A stretch of 64,000 nucleotides of DNA, from the NCBI RefSeq assembly GCF_000620785.1, contig NZ_JIAI01000005.1, positions 434,001 to 498,000 on the forward strand. Reading direction: 5' to 3'. This stretch comes from Actinospineispora acaciae DSM 45401. Lineage in GTDB: Bacteria; Actinomycetota; Actinomycetes; Mycobacteriales; Pseudonocardiaceae. Shown here one piece after another: positions 9,501-17,485 of this stretch; position 1 is the first letter of the stretch, and the number at the start of each line of letters is the position of its first letter. The notes beneath the pieces were generated by a model. It did not search any database. It saw nothing but the letters and a program-made list of their open reading frames with translations, and was not told the DNA's origin. A program made the position numbers and the translations under genes.

Positions 9501-10383
9501 GCCGGGCGAACAGCGGCAGGATCTCGGTGTTCCGCAGCACGCCCGTGGTGCCGTCAGAGGTGATCTCGCCGGCAAGTACCTCGGCGGCGTCCCTGATGTC
9601 CCGCTCGCCGGGCAGGAACACCAGCACGTCGCCCGGACCCTCGGCGGCCAGCTCGCGACACGCCTTGACGACCGCCTCCGGCTGGTCCAGCTCGTCGGCG
9701 CGGGGGTTGTCCGGGTCGGTCAGCGGGCGGTAGCGAACCTCGACGGGATACGTCCGGCCGGAGACCTCGATCACCGGCGCGTCGTCGAAGTGCCGGGAGA
9801 ACCGCTGCGGGTCGATGGTCGCGGACGTGATGATCAGCTTCAGGTCCGGGCGTTGCGGGAGCAGCCGCTTGAGGTAGCCCAGGATGAAGTCGATGTTCAG
9901 GCTGCGCTCGTGCGCCTCGTCGATGATCAGCGTGTCGTACCTGCTGAGCATCCGGTCGCGGCCCAGCTCGGCCAGCAGGATGCCGTCGGTCATCAGCTTG
10001 ACCCGGGTGCGCTCGGACACCTCGTCGGTGAACCGCACCTTCCAGCCGACCAGCTCGCCGATCGGTGAGTTGAGCTCCTCGGCGATGCGGGCGGCCACGG
10101 TCCGCGCGGCCAACCGTCGCGGCTGGGTGTGGCCGATCACGCCGTCGCGGCCGCGGCCCAGCTCCAGGCAGATCTTGGGCAGCTGGGTGGTCTTGCCGGA
10201 GCCGGTCTCGCCGGCCACGATCACCACCTGGTTGTCCCTGATCGCGGCGGCCAGGTCGTCCCGCCGGGCGGTGATGGGCAGCTCCGGCGGGTAGCTGATG
10301 GTGACGGCGGCTACGGGCGGTGCTGAGCTCACGGGCGGGCTCACGGGTTCCTTTACTGCTCCGGCTTGGTTCGACGCGTCCAT
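6511..10383 (-). CDS. hrpA: ATP-dependent RNA helicase HrpA
   Basis: 1290 residues, the usual length of the DEAH-box helicase HrpA. Walker A GETGSGKTTQ is near residue 58, the DEAH box (IIDEAHERSLN) near 156, then SATID, the NVAETSLTVPGI segment and QRAGRCGR (motif VI), followed by HA2, OB-fold and the long HrpA-specific C-terminal domain (DUF3418). In other bacteria HrpA processes mRNA and resolves stalled ribosomes. The ATG at 10383 is followed by about 30 poorly conserved residues before the helicase core, so a somewhat later start is possible. It appears monocistronic. Confidence 0.95.
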   Translation of the reverse strand: MDASNQAGAVKEPVSPPVSSAPPVAAVTISYPPELPITARRDDLAAAIRDNQVVIVAGETGSGKTTQLPKICLELGRGRDGVIGHTQPRRLAARTVAARIAEELNSPIGELVGWKVRFTDEVSERTRVKLMTDGILLAELGRDRMLSRYDTLIIDEAHERSLNIDFILGYLKRLLPQRPDLKLIITSATIDPQRFSRHFDDAPVIEVSGRTYPVEVRYRPLTDPDNPRADELDQPEAVVKACRELAAEGPGDVLVFLPGERDIRDAAEVLAGEITSDGTTGVLRNTEILPLFARLSAAEQQRVWARPGRGVARRIVLATNVAETSLTVPGIKYVVDTGLARISRYSHRTKVQRLPIEKVSQASANQRAGRCGRTSDGICIRLYAEDDYDARPEFTDPEILRTNLASVVLRMIALGLGEVAAFPFVDPPDKRAVTDGVNLLLELGAVAPGAKITEVGRSLDKLPIDPRFARMLLEAGRNGCATEVLIIVAALSIQDPRERPADAQQAADASHARFADPRSDFMSYLNLWRYLADRRGELSGNQFRRMCRAEYLHFLRIREWQDLHGQLRRVLRELDITSSTKLPDDVDHRAIHQSLLAGLLSHIGLQTEPPPSSSKNNRRKERNAYLGARNANFAIFPGSALFRKPPRWLMAAELVETSRLWARTVARIEPEWIEPLATHLVRSTFSEPAWSAKRGAVMARERVTLYGVPIVVDRLTAYTSIDPELCRELFIRHALVQGEWHTNHRFFHRNRELLDEVGEWEQRTRRRDILVDEQTLFDFYDKRVPERVASARHFDRWWKGARRETPELLDLTLDELTHGDAAVSEEEYPSVWSTSTPGAETPARLAVNYRFEPGAPSDGVSVDVPLVTLRQVDADAFSWQVPGHREELVTALIRSLRKDLRRNFVPVPDTVRAALSRMRPGEGNLLDELSRVLRELAGVTVPRDAWRLDKVAEHLLITFRVVDEDGSVLGTGKDLDELRRRFAKRTRTAVSEAAGADLERSGVRTWADIGVDELPSVVRRERDGYQVVGYPALVDAGDSVDVRVLGSLPEQRAAMWRGTRRLLLLAVPSPVRQVRRTLSNTDSLALSGSPHGSVDALLADCLDAAADAVLTRAGGPAWTAQGFDALVAAARAQLTGELTSVVTAVVPVLTAATEVRSRLADVRAPGVEPSLADVRDQLAALVYPGFVSATGAARLPDLARYLRAASRRLETLPREPARDRTWMATVHEVRAAYDELLAALPPDRALDPEVTEIRWMIEELRVSFFAQGLRTRYPVSEKRIYRILDDHHTR

Positions 10384-10438
10384 ACTCTCAACGTCGACAC
10401 CGACCCGGCCATTGCCTTTCCGTGGCGTGAGTCCGGAC

Positions 10439-10732
10439 TCAGTCGCGCTCCATCTCCACGATCACGCCGCCGTCCTGGGAGACGTCGACCTCGATGCGGC
10501 CCTCCCGGCTGTTGCGGACCTCGACCTCCCAGCTCGGCTTGCCCTGAGCGGTGTCCGGCTCGATGTTGATCACCTCGCCGCCATACCGTTCGGTGGCGAT
10601 CTGCCCGGCCCGGTCCGGCGTGATCTTGGGTGGCGGTGGTGGTTGCTGCGCGGCTGCCTGGCCACCACCGCCGGCGCAGCCGGCCAGCACGAGGCCCGCC
10701 GCGACGGCGACAACACTGATAACGAGTTTCAT
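10439..10732 (-). CDS. PepSY-domain lipoprotein
   Basis: A 97-residue protein with a short lipoprotein signal (lipobox LAGC, Cys19), a Gly/Gln/Pro-rich spacer and a single PepSY-like domain (ITPDRAGQIATERYGGEVINIE ... WEVEVRN ... VSQDGGVIVEME). It would be anchored on the outer face of the cytoplasmic membrane. PepSY modules often inhibit proteases or sense wall stress; here the role is unknown. It lies between hrpA and the divergent WS/DGAT gene, with about 50 bp on either side. Confidence 0.82.
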   Translation of the reverse strand: MKLVISVVAVAAGLVLAGCAGGGGQAAAQQPPPPPKITPDRAGQIATERYGGEVINIEPDTAQGKPSWEVEVRNSREGRIEVDVSQDGGVIVEMERD

Positions 10733-10783
10733 GCCCGTCGAGGCTAGGCCGCGAGAGAGCGGGAACTCCGTGCGCGGCGCGGA

Positions 10784-12286
10784 ATGGACCGGGTTGAGTT
10801 AGTGTGCGGTGTGCGCCAGCTCACAAGCCTTGATGCCCAGTTTTTAGCCCTGGAGAGCCCGCGCCAGTCCGGCCACGTCGGCATGTTGATGTTGCTCGAT
10901 CCGTCCACCGCACCCGGTGGCGAGCTCACCCTGGACGCCTTCCAGCGGGTGATCGCCCAGCGGCTGGTGCTGGTGCCGCCGCTGCGGTGGCGGCTGGTCG
11001 AGGTGCCGCTCGGGCTGGACCACGGCTACTGGCTCGACGACCCGGACTTCGACCTGGACTTCCACGTCCGCGAGCTGGCGCTGCCCACGCCGGGCTCCGA
11101 CGACATGCTGGCCGAGCAGGTGGCCCGGATCGTGGCCCGCCCGCTGGACCGGGCCCGGCCGCTGTGGGAGATCTACCTGCTGCACGGCGTGCACGGCGAC
11201 AAGATCGGCGTGCTCACCAAGATCCACCACGCGCTCATCGACGGCCTGTCCGGCGCGGAGATCCTGGGCGCGCTGCTGGACCTGACGCCGGAGATCCGCC
11301 AGGTCGAGCCGGACGACGGCGTGCACGGCGACCGGATGCCGGGGACGGTCGAGCTGCTCGGGCGCGGGCTGGTCGGGCTGGCCGGCTACCCGCTGCGGGT
11401 GGCCCGCGCGCTGCCCACCGCGCTGCCGCACCTGGAGGAGATCCGCCAGCTCGGCCCGGTGCCGGGGGTGCGCGCGCTGGGCCGGCTGGCCGGGCTGGTG
11501 CGGCGCGGGTTCGGCGGCGGGCCGGTGGTGCGCGGGTTCGGCGGGCTGGAGGCGCCGCGCACGCCGTTCAGCGAGCCGCTGTCACCGCACCGCAGGTTCG
11601 GGTTCGGCGGGCTGTCGCTGGCGGACGTCAAGGCGGTCAAGCGGGCGCACAAGGGCGGCGTGACGGTCAACGACGTGATCGTCTCGCTGTGCGCGGGCGC
11701 GGTGCGGCGCTGGCTGGTGGCGCACGACGCGCTGCCCGACCGGCCGCTGGTGGCCGGCATCCCGATCTCGGTGCGGACCCCGGAGCAGGCCGGCACCTAC
11801 GGCAACCAGATCCACATGCTGACCGCGCCGCTGCTCACCGACGTGGCCGACCCGGTGCGCCGGCTGCGCGCCACCCACGACGCACTGGCCGCGATGAAGG
11901 AGACCCAGCGCGGCATGCCGGCCGCGCTGCTCTCCGACGTCAGCCACTTCATCCCGCCCGCGATGTTCTCCCGCGCCGCGCAGCTCAGCTTCGCGCTGTC
12001 CACCGGCTGGGGCGGGCGGCCGGCGTGGAACCTGGTGGTGTCCAACGTGCCGGGCCCGCAGTTCCCGATGTACATGGCCGGCGCGAAGGTGCTGGCCACC
12101 TACCCGGTGTCGGTGATCACCGACGGGATGGGCCTGAACATCACGGTGATGAGCTACTGCGGCTCGGTGGACGTCGGCATCGTGGCCGACCGCGACCAGG
12201 TCTCCGACGTGCAGACCATCGTCGAGCACCTGCGCGAGGAGCTGGCCGTCCTCACGAGCGCAGCTCCGCAAGCACCGCGTCGGTGA
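10784..12286 (+). CDS. Wax ester synthase/diacylglycerol acyltransferase (WS/DGAT)
   Basis: 500 residues, the family's usual 450-500. The N-terminus RQLTSLDAQFLALE is typical. The catalytic HHxxxDG motif appears as HHALIDG near residue 148, and the C-terminal VVSNVPGPQFPMY block is present. It transfers acyl groups from acyl-CoA to diacylglycerol or fatty alcohol, making storage lipids at the membrane. The ATG at 10784 and a GTG at 10811 are both possible; neither has a strong Shine-Dalgarno, and homologues usually begin close to the GTG. Its last 35 bases overlap the convergent serine hydrolase gene. Confidence 0.92.
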   Translation: MDRVELVCGVRQLTSLDAQFLALESPRQSGHVGMLMLLDPSTAPGGELTLDAFQRVIAQRLVLVPPLRWRLVEVPLGLDHGYWLDDPDFDLDFHVRELALPTPGSDDMLAEQVARIVARPLDRARPLWEIYLLHGVHGDKIGVLTKIHHALIDGLSGAEILGALLDLTPEIRQVEPDDGVHGDRMPGTVELLGRGLVGLAGYPLRVARALPTALPHLEEIRQLGPVPGVRALGRLAGLVRRGFGGGPVVRGFGGLEAPRTPFSEPLSPHRRFGFGGLSLADVKAVKRAHKGGVTVNDVIVSLCAGAVRRWLVAHDALPDRPLVAGIPISVRTPEQAGTYGNQIHMLTAPLLTDVADPVRRLRATHDALAAMKETQRGMPAALLSDVSHFIPPAMFSRAAQLSFALSTGWGGRPAWNLVVSNVPGPQFPMYMAGAKVLATYPVSVITDGMGLNITVMSYCGSVDVGIVADRDQVSDVQTIVEHLREELAVLTSAAPQAPRR

Positions 12287-13070
12287 ACGTCGGCCAGGCC
12301 GCCGCCGCCCACTCGCCGAACGGCTTGTCGGTCAGCGCCACGCACGCGCAGCCGGCGGCCGGGTCGACCCAGAGGAACGTGCCGGACTGGCCGAAGTGCC
12401 CGAACGTGCGCGGCGAGCTGGTCCGCCCGGTCCAGTGCGGGTCCTTGCCGTCGCGCAGCTCGAAGCCGAGGCCCCAGTCGTTGGGCCGCTGGCGCCCGAA
12501 CCCGGGCAGCACGCCGTCCAGCCCGGGGAACGCCGCCCGCCCGGTGGCCTCGGCCAGGGTGGCCGGGTCGATCAGCCGGGGCGCCTGCAGCTCGGCGGCG
12601 AACCGCACCAGGTCGGCGCAGGTGGACACCGCGCCGGCGCCCGCGCTGCCGTCCAGCCGGGAGTCGCGCATGCCCAGCGGGGTGAAGACGGCCTCGGTGA
12701 GGTAGTCCGCGAAGGTCATGCCGGCGGCCTTGGACACGGCGTCGGCGAGCACGGAGAAACCGGTGTTGGAGTAGATCCGGCGTTCGCCCGGCCGCGCCTG
12801 CACCATGTCGCTGTCGAACGCCAGGCCGGACGCGTGCGCGATCAGGTGCCGGATGGTCGAGTCCGGCGGCCCGGCCGGGTCGTCCCACTCGACGGCGCCC
12901 TCCTCGACGGCGATGAGCACGGCGTACGCGGTGAGGAGCTTGGTCACGGACGCGAGCTTGAACGGTCTGTCCTGGGGGCCGTGGCCGCCGAGGACCGTGC
13001 CGTCGGCGTTCACCACCGCCACCGCGACGTGCTCGGCCGGCCACTGGGTCACCATCCGCACGCTGTCCAC
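12252..13070 (-). CDS. Serine hydrolase (class C beta-lactamase/PBP-like)
   Basis: 272 residues from the GTG at 13070. The SxxK nucleophile motif is SVTK (Ser41), the YxN motif is YSNTG (Tyr100) and a HFGQSGT segment stands for the third motif. This is the beta-lactamase/DD-peptidase fold of esterase- or transferase-like proteins. There is no signal peptide, so it is probably cytoplasmic and not a classical resistance enzyme. The start is chosen because homologues begin a few residues before the WPAEHVAVAVV strand; an ATG lies at 13055. It diverges from the cupin gene across 49 bp and overlaps the WS/DGAT gene at the 3' end. Confidence 0.88.
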   Translation of the reverse strand: MDSVRMVTQWPAEHVAVAVVNADGTVLGGHGPQDRPFKLASVTKLLTAYAVLIAVEEGAVEWDDPAGPPDSTIRHLIAHASGLAFDSDMVQARPGERRIYSNTGFSVLADAVSKAAGMTFADYLTEAVFTPLGMRDSRLDGSAGAGAVSTCADLVRFAAELQAPRLIDPATLAEATGRAAFPGLDGVLPGFGRQRPNDWGLGFELRDGKDPHWTGRTSSPRTFGHFGQSGTFLWVDPAAGCACVALTDKPFGEWAAAAWPTFTDAVLAELRS

Positions 13071-13119
13071 GCCAGGAACGTACAAGACGGCGTCCTCGGC
13101 GGGGGCGCACGCTGGGGCC

Positions 13120-13509
13120 GTGATTTCCGAACCGGTCAACATCGACGCCGCCCTCGCCACGTTCACCGAGGTCTACAGCGCGCGCATCCTTTCGAAGATC
13201 AACGACTACCACGTCAAGATCGCCCGGGTGGAGGGCGAGCACGTCTGGCACGCGCACGACACCACCGACGAGTTCTTCCTGGTCGTCTCCGGGGACTTCA
13301 CGGTGTCCGTGCGGGAGGCGTCCGGCGTGGTGCGCGACGTCGTCCTCGGCGCCGGCGACACGTTCGTCGTACCCAAGGGCGTCGAACACAAGCCGTCCTC
13401 CACCGGGGGCGTGATCCTCATGTTCGAGCCGATCGGCACGTCCAGCACCGGCGACCGCCACGACGCCGTGCCCGCCCACGTCGACAGCACAACGGGCCAC
13501 TCGCTCTAG
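13120..13509 (+). CDS. Cupin-domain protein
   Basis: A 129-residue single-domain cupin. Motif 1 is visible as VEGEHVWHAHDTTDEFFLV (metal-ligand His/Glu) and motif 2 as GDTFVVPKGVEHKP. Small cupins of this kind bind a metal and act as isomerases, dioxygenases or sensors; the substrate is not predictable. The start is GTG 13120. The stop is TAG at 13507. The DUF72 reading frame continues in the same frame immediately after this TAG (see next entry), which makes the junction unusual. Confidence 0.85.
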   Translation: MISEPVNIDAALATFTEVYSARILSKINDYHVKIARVEGEHVWHAHDTTDEFFLVVSGDFTVSVREASGVVRDVVLGAGDTFVVPKGVEHKPSSTGGVILMFEPIGTSSTGDRHDAVPAHVDSTTGHSL

Positions 13510-13518
13510 GCTTTCCGG

Positions 13519-14352
13519 ATCGGCGACGAGCACGAAGTCAGGGTCGGGACGTCAGGGTGGGTGTACCCGCCGTGGCGCGGCGTGTTCTACCCGGAGAAGC
13601 TGGCGCAGCGCCGCGAGCTGGAGTACCTGTCCCGGCGGCTGCGCACCGTGGAGATCAACGGCTCGTTCTACGCGCTGCAGCGGCCGAGCAGCTACCAGGC
13701 GTGGTACGCGCAGACGCCCGACGACTTCGTGTTCGCGGTCAAGGGATCGCGGTTCATCACGCACATGAAGCGGCTGCGCGCCCCGGACACGCTGCTGGCG
13801 AACTTCTTCGCCTCCGGCGTGCTCGCGCTGGGCGACAAGCTCGGGCCGGTGCTCTGGCAGCTGCCGCCGACGTTCCAGTACGACCCGGACACCCTCGCGG
13901 CGTTCTTCGACCAGCTTCCCAGGGACACCGAGGCCGCCGCGAAGCTCGCCGGCCAGCACGACGAACGCCTCGAAGGCAGGGCCTGGACCACCACCGACGC
14001 CAACCGTCCGCTGCGGTACGCGCTGGAGGTCCGCCACGCCAGCTTCCAGCGCGACGACTTCCCGGAGCTGCTGGCCGAGCACGACATCGCGCTGGTGACC
14101 GCCGACTCGGCCGGCACCTGGCCCTACTTCGAGCAACCCACCAGCCGCACCGTCTACCTGCGCCTGCACGGCGACGCCGAGCTGTACACCAGCGGCTACA
14201 CCGACGCCGCTCTCCAAGCCTGGGCCGAGAAGATCAACAACTGGCGAGCCGCCGAGCACGACGTGTTCGTCTACTTCGACAACGACGTCAAGGTCCGCGC
14301 CCCCGCCGACGCCATGGCCCTGACCCACCTCACGAGCGCCGCAGCCGGGTGA
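13519..14352 (+). CDS. DUF72 family protein with non-canonical start
   Basis: A TIM-barrel-like DUF72 protein of about 277 residues. The family N-terminus RVGTSGWVYPPWRGVFYP is present, as are TVEINGSFY, FAVKGSRFITH and GPVLWQLPP. The first canonical start codon is GTG 13561 (Val in GWVYPP), which would cut through the conserved TSGW motif. Between the cupin TAG (13507) and this GTG there is no ATG, GTG or TTG in frame. The only AUN codon is ATC at 13519, used here as a tentative start. Function is unknown; the fold resembles endonuclease IV. It overlaps the convergent MFS gene by 23 bp. Confidence 0.75.
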   Translation: MGDEHEVRVGTSGWVYPPWRGVFYPEKLAQRRELEYLSRRLRTVEINGSFYALQRPSSYQAWYAQTPDDFVFAVKGSRFITHMKRLRAPDTLLANFFASGVLALGDKLGPVLWQLPPTFQYDPDTLAAFFDQLPRDTEAAAKLAGQHDERLEGRAWTTTDANRPLRYALEVRHASFQRDDFPELLAEHDIALVTADSAGTWPYFEQPTSRTVYLRLHGDAELYTSGYTDAALQAWAEKINNWRAAEHDVFVYFDNDVKVRAPADAMALTHLTSAAAG

Positions 14353-15523
14353 CCGAGGGGTGCGCCATCAGCAGCCGCCGCCCGATCAGCATGGTGACCG
14401 CCGCGCCCACCATCGCGCCCGCGCCGACCAACCAGGCCAGCGGGTAGGAGCGCGCGGCCACCACGCCGAACACCAGCGGCCCGAGGCAGCCGCCGCAGTA
14501 CACCCCGGCCTGCGTGATCGAGGTGGCCGCCGCCGGCGCCAGCGGGTTCAACCGCACCACCGCAAAGTTCAGCACCCCCGGCCATGACCAGCCGAGCCCG
14601 AAGCCCACCACCGTCCCGATCACCAGCGTCCACATCCCCGGCAGCGCCAGCAGCGCCAGCCCGCCCGCGCCGATCGCCAGCGTCGCCGCCACCACCAGGA
14701 TGTGCTGACGCCCCCGCCGGTCGGCCAGCCAGCCGCCGCCCAGCCGCGCGCCCACCCCGACCAGGCTGCCCGCGGTCAGCACCAGCCCGGCGGTCCCCGC
14801 GCCGATGCCCTGCGCCACCGCCGAGCTGACCAGGAAGATGCCCAGCGCGCTGGCCGACCCGGCGGCAAGGGTGGCCCCGAGCGCCAGCACCACCAGCGCC
14901 CCGGTGGCCCGCTCGGTGCGCGGGTCGGAGCCGCCCTTCGGCCGGACCGGCGGGCGTGGCCCGCGCGGCGCCAGCGGGAGCGCGAGCAGCGCAAGGCAGG
15001 CGATCACCACGAACGCCCACCGCCAGCCCACCGGCAGCGCGATCGTCGGGATGGTCGCGCCGGCGAGCAGGGTGGCGATCGGGATCGCCGACTGCTTGAC
15101 CCCGAACGAGAGCCCCTGCCGGTGCTTGGGGACCTGGCGGGCCAGCGAGAGGTTGGACGAGAGCTGTCCCAGCGAGTTCCCCGCCGCGCCCACCATCATG
15201 ATCACCAGCAGGCTGAGGTACGAGCGGGCCAGGCCGGCGATGGACAGCATGGACGCCGCCGCGAGCAGCACCCCGGCCCGGCTGGTCAGCTTGTCGCCGT
15301 AGCGTTCCACCAACCAGCCGGCCGGGATCGAGCACAGCGCGCCGGCGGCGAAGTACAGCGCCACCACCACGCCGAGGCCGGCCGGCGAGAACCCCAGCTC
15401 GTGGCTGATCTGCACGGCCAACCCGCCGACCAGGAACACCGGGATCACCGATGCCGTCGTGGTGGCCACCGCGCCGAACGCCGCCTTCACCGCGGCCTTG
15501 CGTTCCGCGTCCCCGGTGACCAT
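14330..15523 (-). CDS. MFS transporter
   Basis: 397 residues from the ATG at 15523, with about 12 hydrophobic segments and the inter-helix loop GWLVERYGDKLTSRAG (MFS signature region, cytoplasmic loop 2-3). This matches a major facilitator carrier in the CynX/NarK-like range. The second-half loop GGWLADRRGRQHIL repeats the motif, as expected. Substrate unknown; the neighbours (DUF72, M20 peptidase) do not settle it. The open frame extends farther upstream, but that part overlaps the divergent M20 gene and lacks membrane character. Confidence 0.88.
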   Translation of the reverse strand: MVTGDAERKAAVKAAFGAVATTTASVIPVFLVGGLAVQISHELGFSPAGLGVVVALYFAAGALCSIPAGWLVERYGDKLTSRAGVLLAAASMLSIAGLARSYLSLLVIMMVGAAGNSLGQLSSNLSLARQVPKHRQGLSFGVKQSAIPIATLLAGATIPTIALPVGWRWAFVVIACLALLALPLAPRGPRPPVRPKGGSDPRTERATGALVVLALGATLAAGSASALGIFLVSSAVAQGIGAGTAGLVLTAGSLVGVGARLGGGWLADRRGRQHILVVAATLAIGAGGLALLALPGMWTLVIGTVVGFGLGWSWPGVLNFAVVRLNPLAPAAATSITQAGVYCGGCLGPLVFGVVAARSYPLAWLVGAGAMVGAAVTMLIGRRLLMAHPSVTRLRRS

Positions 15524-15626
15524 TGATTCAGCCTGCGACGCGCGCTGACCGCTCGCAACAGGTCGTGTCCAGTCTCGCATCCGGGTACCGTCCTTGATCA
15601 GGCGAGCAGACCCTCGGGGGGCGGCG

Positions 15627-17138
15627 ATGGAGCGGATCTCGCGGCGGACGGCGATGCGCATCGGGGGGACGGCGGGGCTGGCCGCGCTGACGGCAGCCTG
15701 TTCGGCCGCGCCGTCGGCCCCGCCCCGGCCGAAGATCGACCCGTTCGACCTGGACCCGGTGGAGCTGACCAAGAAGATGGTCAGGTTCGACACCTCGCAC
15801 AACGGCGAGGGCGGGCGGACCCTGCCGCACGCCCAGATGCTCAGGGACATCTTCGACGCGGCCGGCGCCCGGACCGAGATCATCCCGACGCCGAAGCCGG
15901 ACAACGCGCACTTCATCGCGCGCGTCCCCGGCGCCGGCCGGGCCCGGCCGCTGCTGTTCCTCGGCCACTCGGACGTCGTCTCGGTGGAGCGCGAACGCTG
16001 GAGCGTGGACCCCTACCGCGCGGACGTGGTGGACGGCTGGGTGTACGGGCGGGGCACCCTGGACATGAAGGGCACCAACGCGGCGTTCGTCAGCGCGCTG
16101 TTGAAGCACCTCGGCGAGGGCGCCCGGTTCGACAGGGACATCGTCTTCCTGTCCGACTGCGACGAGGAGGCCGGCCCGCACGGCACCTCCTGGCTGGCCA
16201 AGCAGGACTGGGCGAAGATCGACGCCGGCGCCGTGATCACCGAGGGCGGCTGGATCCTGACCAGGTCCGACGGCGTGACGCCGATGCTGGCCGCCGTCAC
16301 CGTGATCGACAAGACGGCGGCCAACGTGGAGCTGACCGCGACCGGCACCACCACGCACTCGTCCAAGCCGATGCCCGACTCCGCGATCATCAGGCTGAAC
16401 CGGGCCATCGGCCGGCTCGCGGACTACCAGCCCCCGGTGGCCATCACCCCGACCGCCCGCCCCTACTTCGAGGCGCTGGCCGCCGCCACCGACAACCCCC
16501 AGCTGGCCTCCGCCGTCCGGATCCTCCTCGGCGCCGGCGACCAGAACGAACGCAACCGCGCCGGCGACCTGGTCGTGCAGCTCAGCCCGTACCCCTGGCT
16601 GCACAACGCGCTGATGCGCCACACCATCACACAGGTCATTGAGCAGTCCGGGTACCGGACCAACGTCATGCCCGGCTCCGCCTCCGCGATCATGAACCTG
16701 CGCCTGATCCCCGGCGGCCCGTCCGTGGCCGGCACCCTGGACCAGATGCGCGCCACGCTGGGTGGCGACAACCAGCTCAAGCTCCAGCTCACCGCGCGCG
16801 GCCTCGGCCAGCAGACCCCCGAGCAGCTGCTCACCCAGTACGAAGGGCGCCTGACCAACACCCCGTCCGGCACCGACACCGACGTCTACCGCGCCCTGGA
16901 ACAGGCCCTGAAGGACACCTATGCCGGCGTCCCCGTAACCCCCGGCCCGTTCGAGGCAGGCACCAGCTCCAGCCCATGGCGCGAACGAGGCATCCCCGTC
17001 TACGGCATCTACCCCTACCCCGTGGACAACGACACCATCGTCCGCATGCACGGCAACGACGAACGCGTCCGCGCCGACGCCCTCCACCACGCGCACGACC
17101 TCATGTACCGCGTCCTAGCGCCCCTCCGTACCCCATGA
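15627..17138 (+). CDS. M20/M28-family metallopeptidase, Tat lipoprotein
   Basis: 503 residues. The N-terminus MERISRRTAMRIGG with a hydrophobic core and TAAC lipobox marks a twin-arginine lipoprotein, so the enzyme is probably anchored outside the membrane. Zinc-peptidase motifs follow: GHSDVVSV (His/Asp ligands), GRGTLDMKG, DCDEEAGPHG (catalytic Glu pair), and FEAGTSSS plus RMHGNDERV near the C-terminus. This is the ArgE/DapE/ACY1/CPG2 group (M20), acting on peptides or N-acyl amino acids. The ATG at 15627 is chosen because the signal peptide begins there. Confidence 0.92.
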   Translation: MERISRRTAMRIGGTAGLAALTAACSAAPSAPPRPKIDPFDLDPVELTKKMVRFDTSHNGEGGRTLPHAQMLRDIFDAAGARTEIIPTPKPDNAHFIARVPGAGRARPLLFLGHSDVVSVERERWSVDPYRADVVDGWVYGRGTLDMKGTNAAFVSALLKHLGEGARFDRDIVFLSDCDEEAGPHGTSWLAKQDWAKIDAGAVITEGGWILTRSDGVTPMLAAVTVIDKTAANVELTATGTTTHSSKPMPDSAIIRLNRAIGRLADYQPPVAITPTARPYFEALAAATDNPQLASAVRILLGAGDQNERNRAGDLVVQLSPYPWLHNALMRHTITQVIEQSGYRTNVMPGSASAIMNLRLIPGGPSVAGTLDQMRATLGGDNQLKLQLTARGLGQQTPEQLLTQYEGRLTNTPSGTDTDVYRALEQALKDTYAGVPVTPGPFEAGTSSSPWRERGIPVYGIYPYPVDNDTIVRMHGNDERVRADALHHAHDLMYRVLAPLRTP

Positions 17139-17154
17139 CACCCCCAAAAGCGCC

Positions 17155-17198
17155 CGCGAGTCGGGATATTTGTCAGGGTGAGTCGGGGTTTCTGTCAG
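17155..17198 (+). repeat. 44-bp dispersed repeat, copy A
   Basis: This element contains two imperfect tandem units, each of the form GAGTCGGG-N(3-5)-TTNGTCAG, joined by GGT. Near-identical copies lie at 50297-50340 (same strand) and 45724-45767 (opposite strand). Copy A sits between the M20 peptidase and the ferredoxin. Its right end contains the TCA that is the reverse-strand TGA stop of the ferredoxin gene. It has no inverted repeat, so it is not a hairpin terminator. Confidence 0.8.
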
Positions 17199-17389
17199 TC
17201 CTCGACGATGGAGATGGCCGCCTTCGGGCACATCTGGACGGCCTCTTCCACGTCCGCCCGCCGCGACTCGTCCGGGTGTTCGTTCAGGATGTACAGGAAG
17301 TTGTCGTCGCGTACCTCGAAGATGTCCGGGGCGACGCCCATGCACAGCGCGTTGCTCTCGCACCGATCAAAATCAACTACAACCTTCAT
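17195..17389 (-). CDS. 3Fe-4S ferredoxin
   Basis: 64 residues beginning MKVVVDFDRCESNALC. Cys10, Cys16 and Cys54 (MCP) are the three cluster ligands; the usual fourth Cys is replaced (AL in CESNALC), which is typical of the [3Fe-4S] ferredoxins that feed electrons to actinobacterial cytochromes P450. No P450 gene is in the window, so its partner is elsewhere. A start three codons upstream (ATG 17398) is possible. The stop codon lies inside repeat copy A. Confidence 0.92.
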   Translation of the reverse strand: MKVVVDFDRCESNALCMGVAPDIFEVRDDNFLYILNEHPDESRRADVEEAVQMCPKAAISIVED

Positions 17390-17485
17390 GGCGGCCATCG
17401 TGCACCTGATCACGCCGCCGCAACAGCCAGCCAAGCCTAACCTGACCTGCGCAAACCGGTGGCACGCGCGTCACCAGGAGGAACG

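Noticed and set aside
6703..10068. 1121-residue forward open frame
   Set aside because: Antisense shadow of hrpA; no domain motif, very high His/Arg/Gln content, and no ribosome-binding site.
13537..13561. GTCAGGG repeats resembling the 44-bp element
   Set aside because: The similarity is short, and the bases encode the conserved DUF72 N-terminus (RVGTSGW), so it is coincidence.
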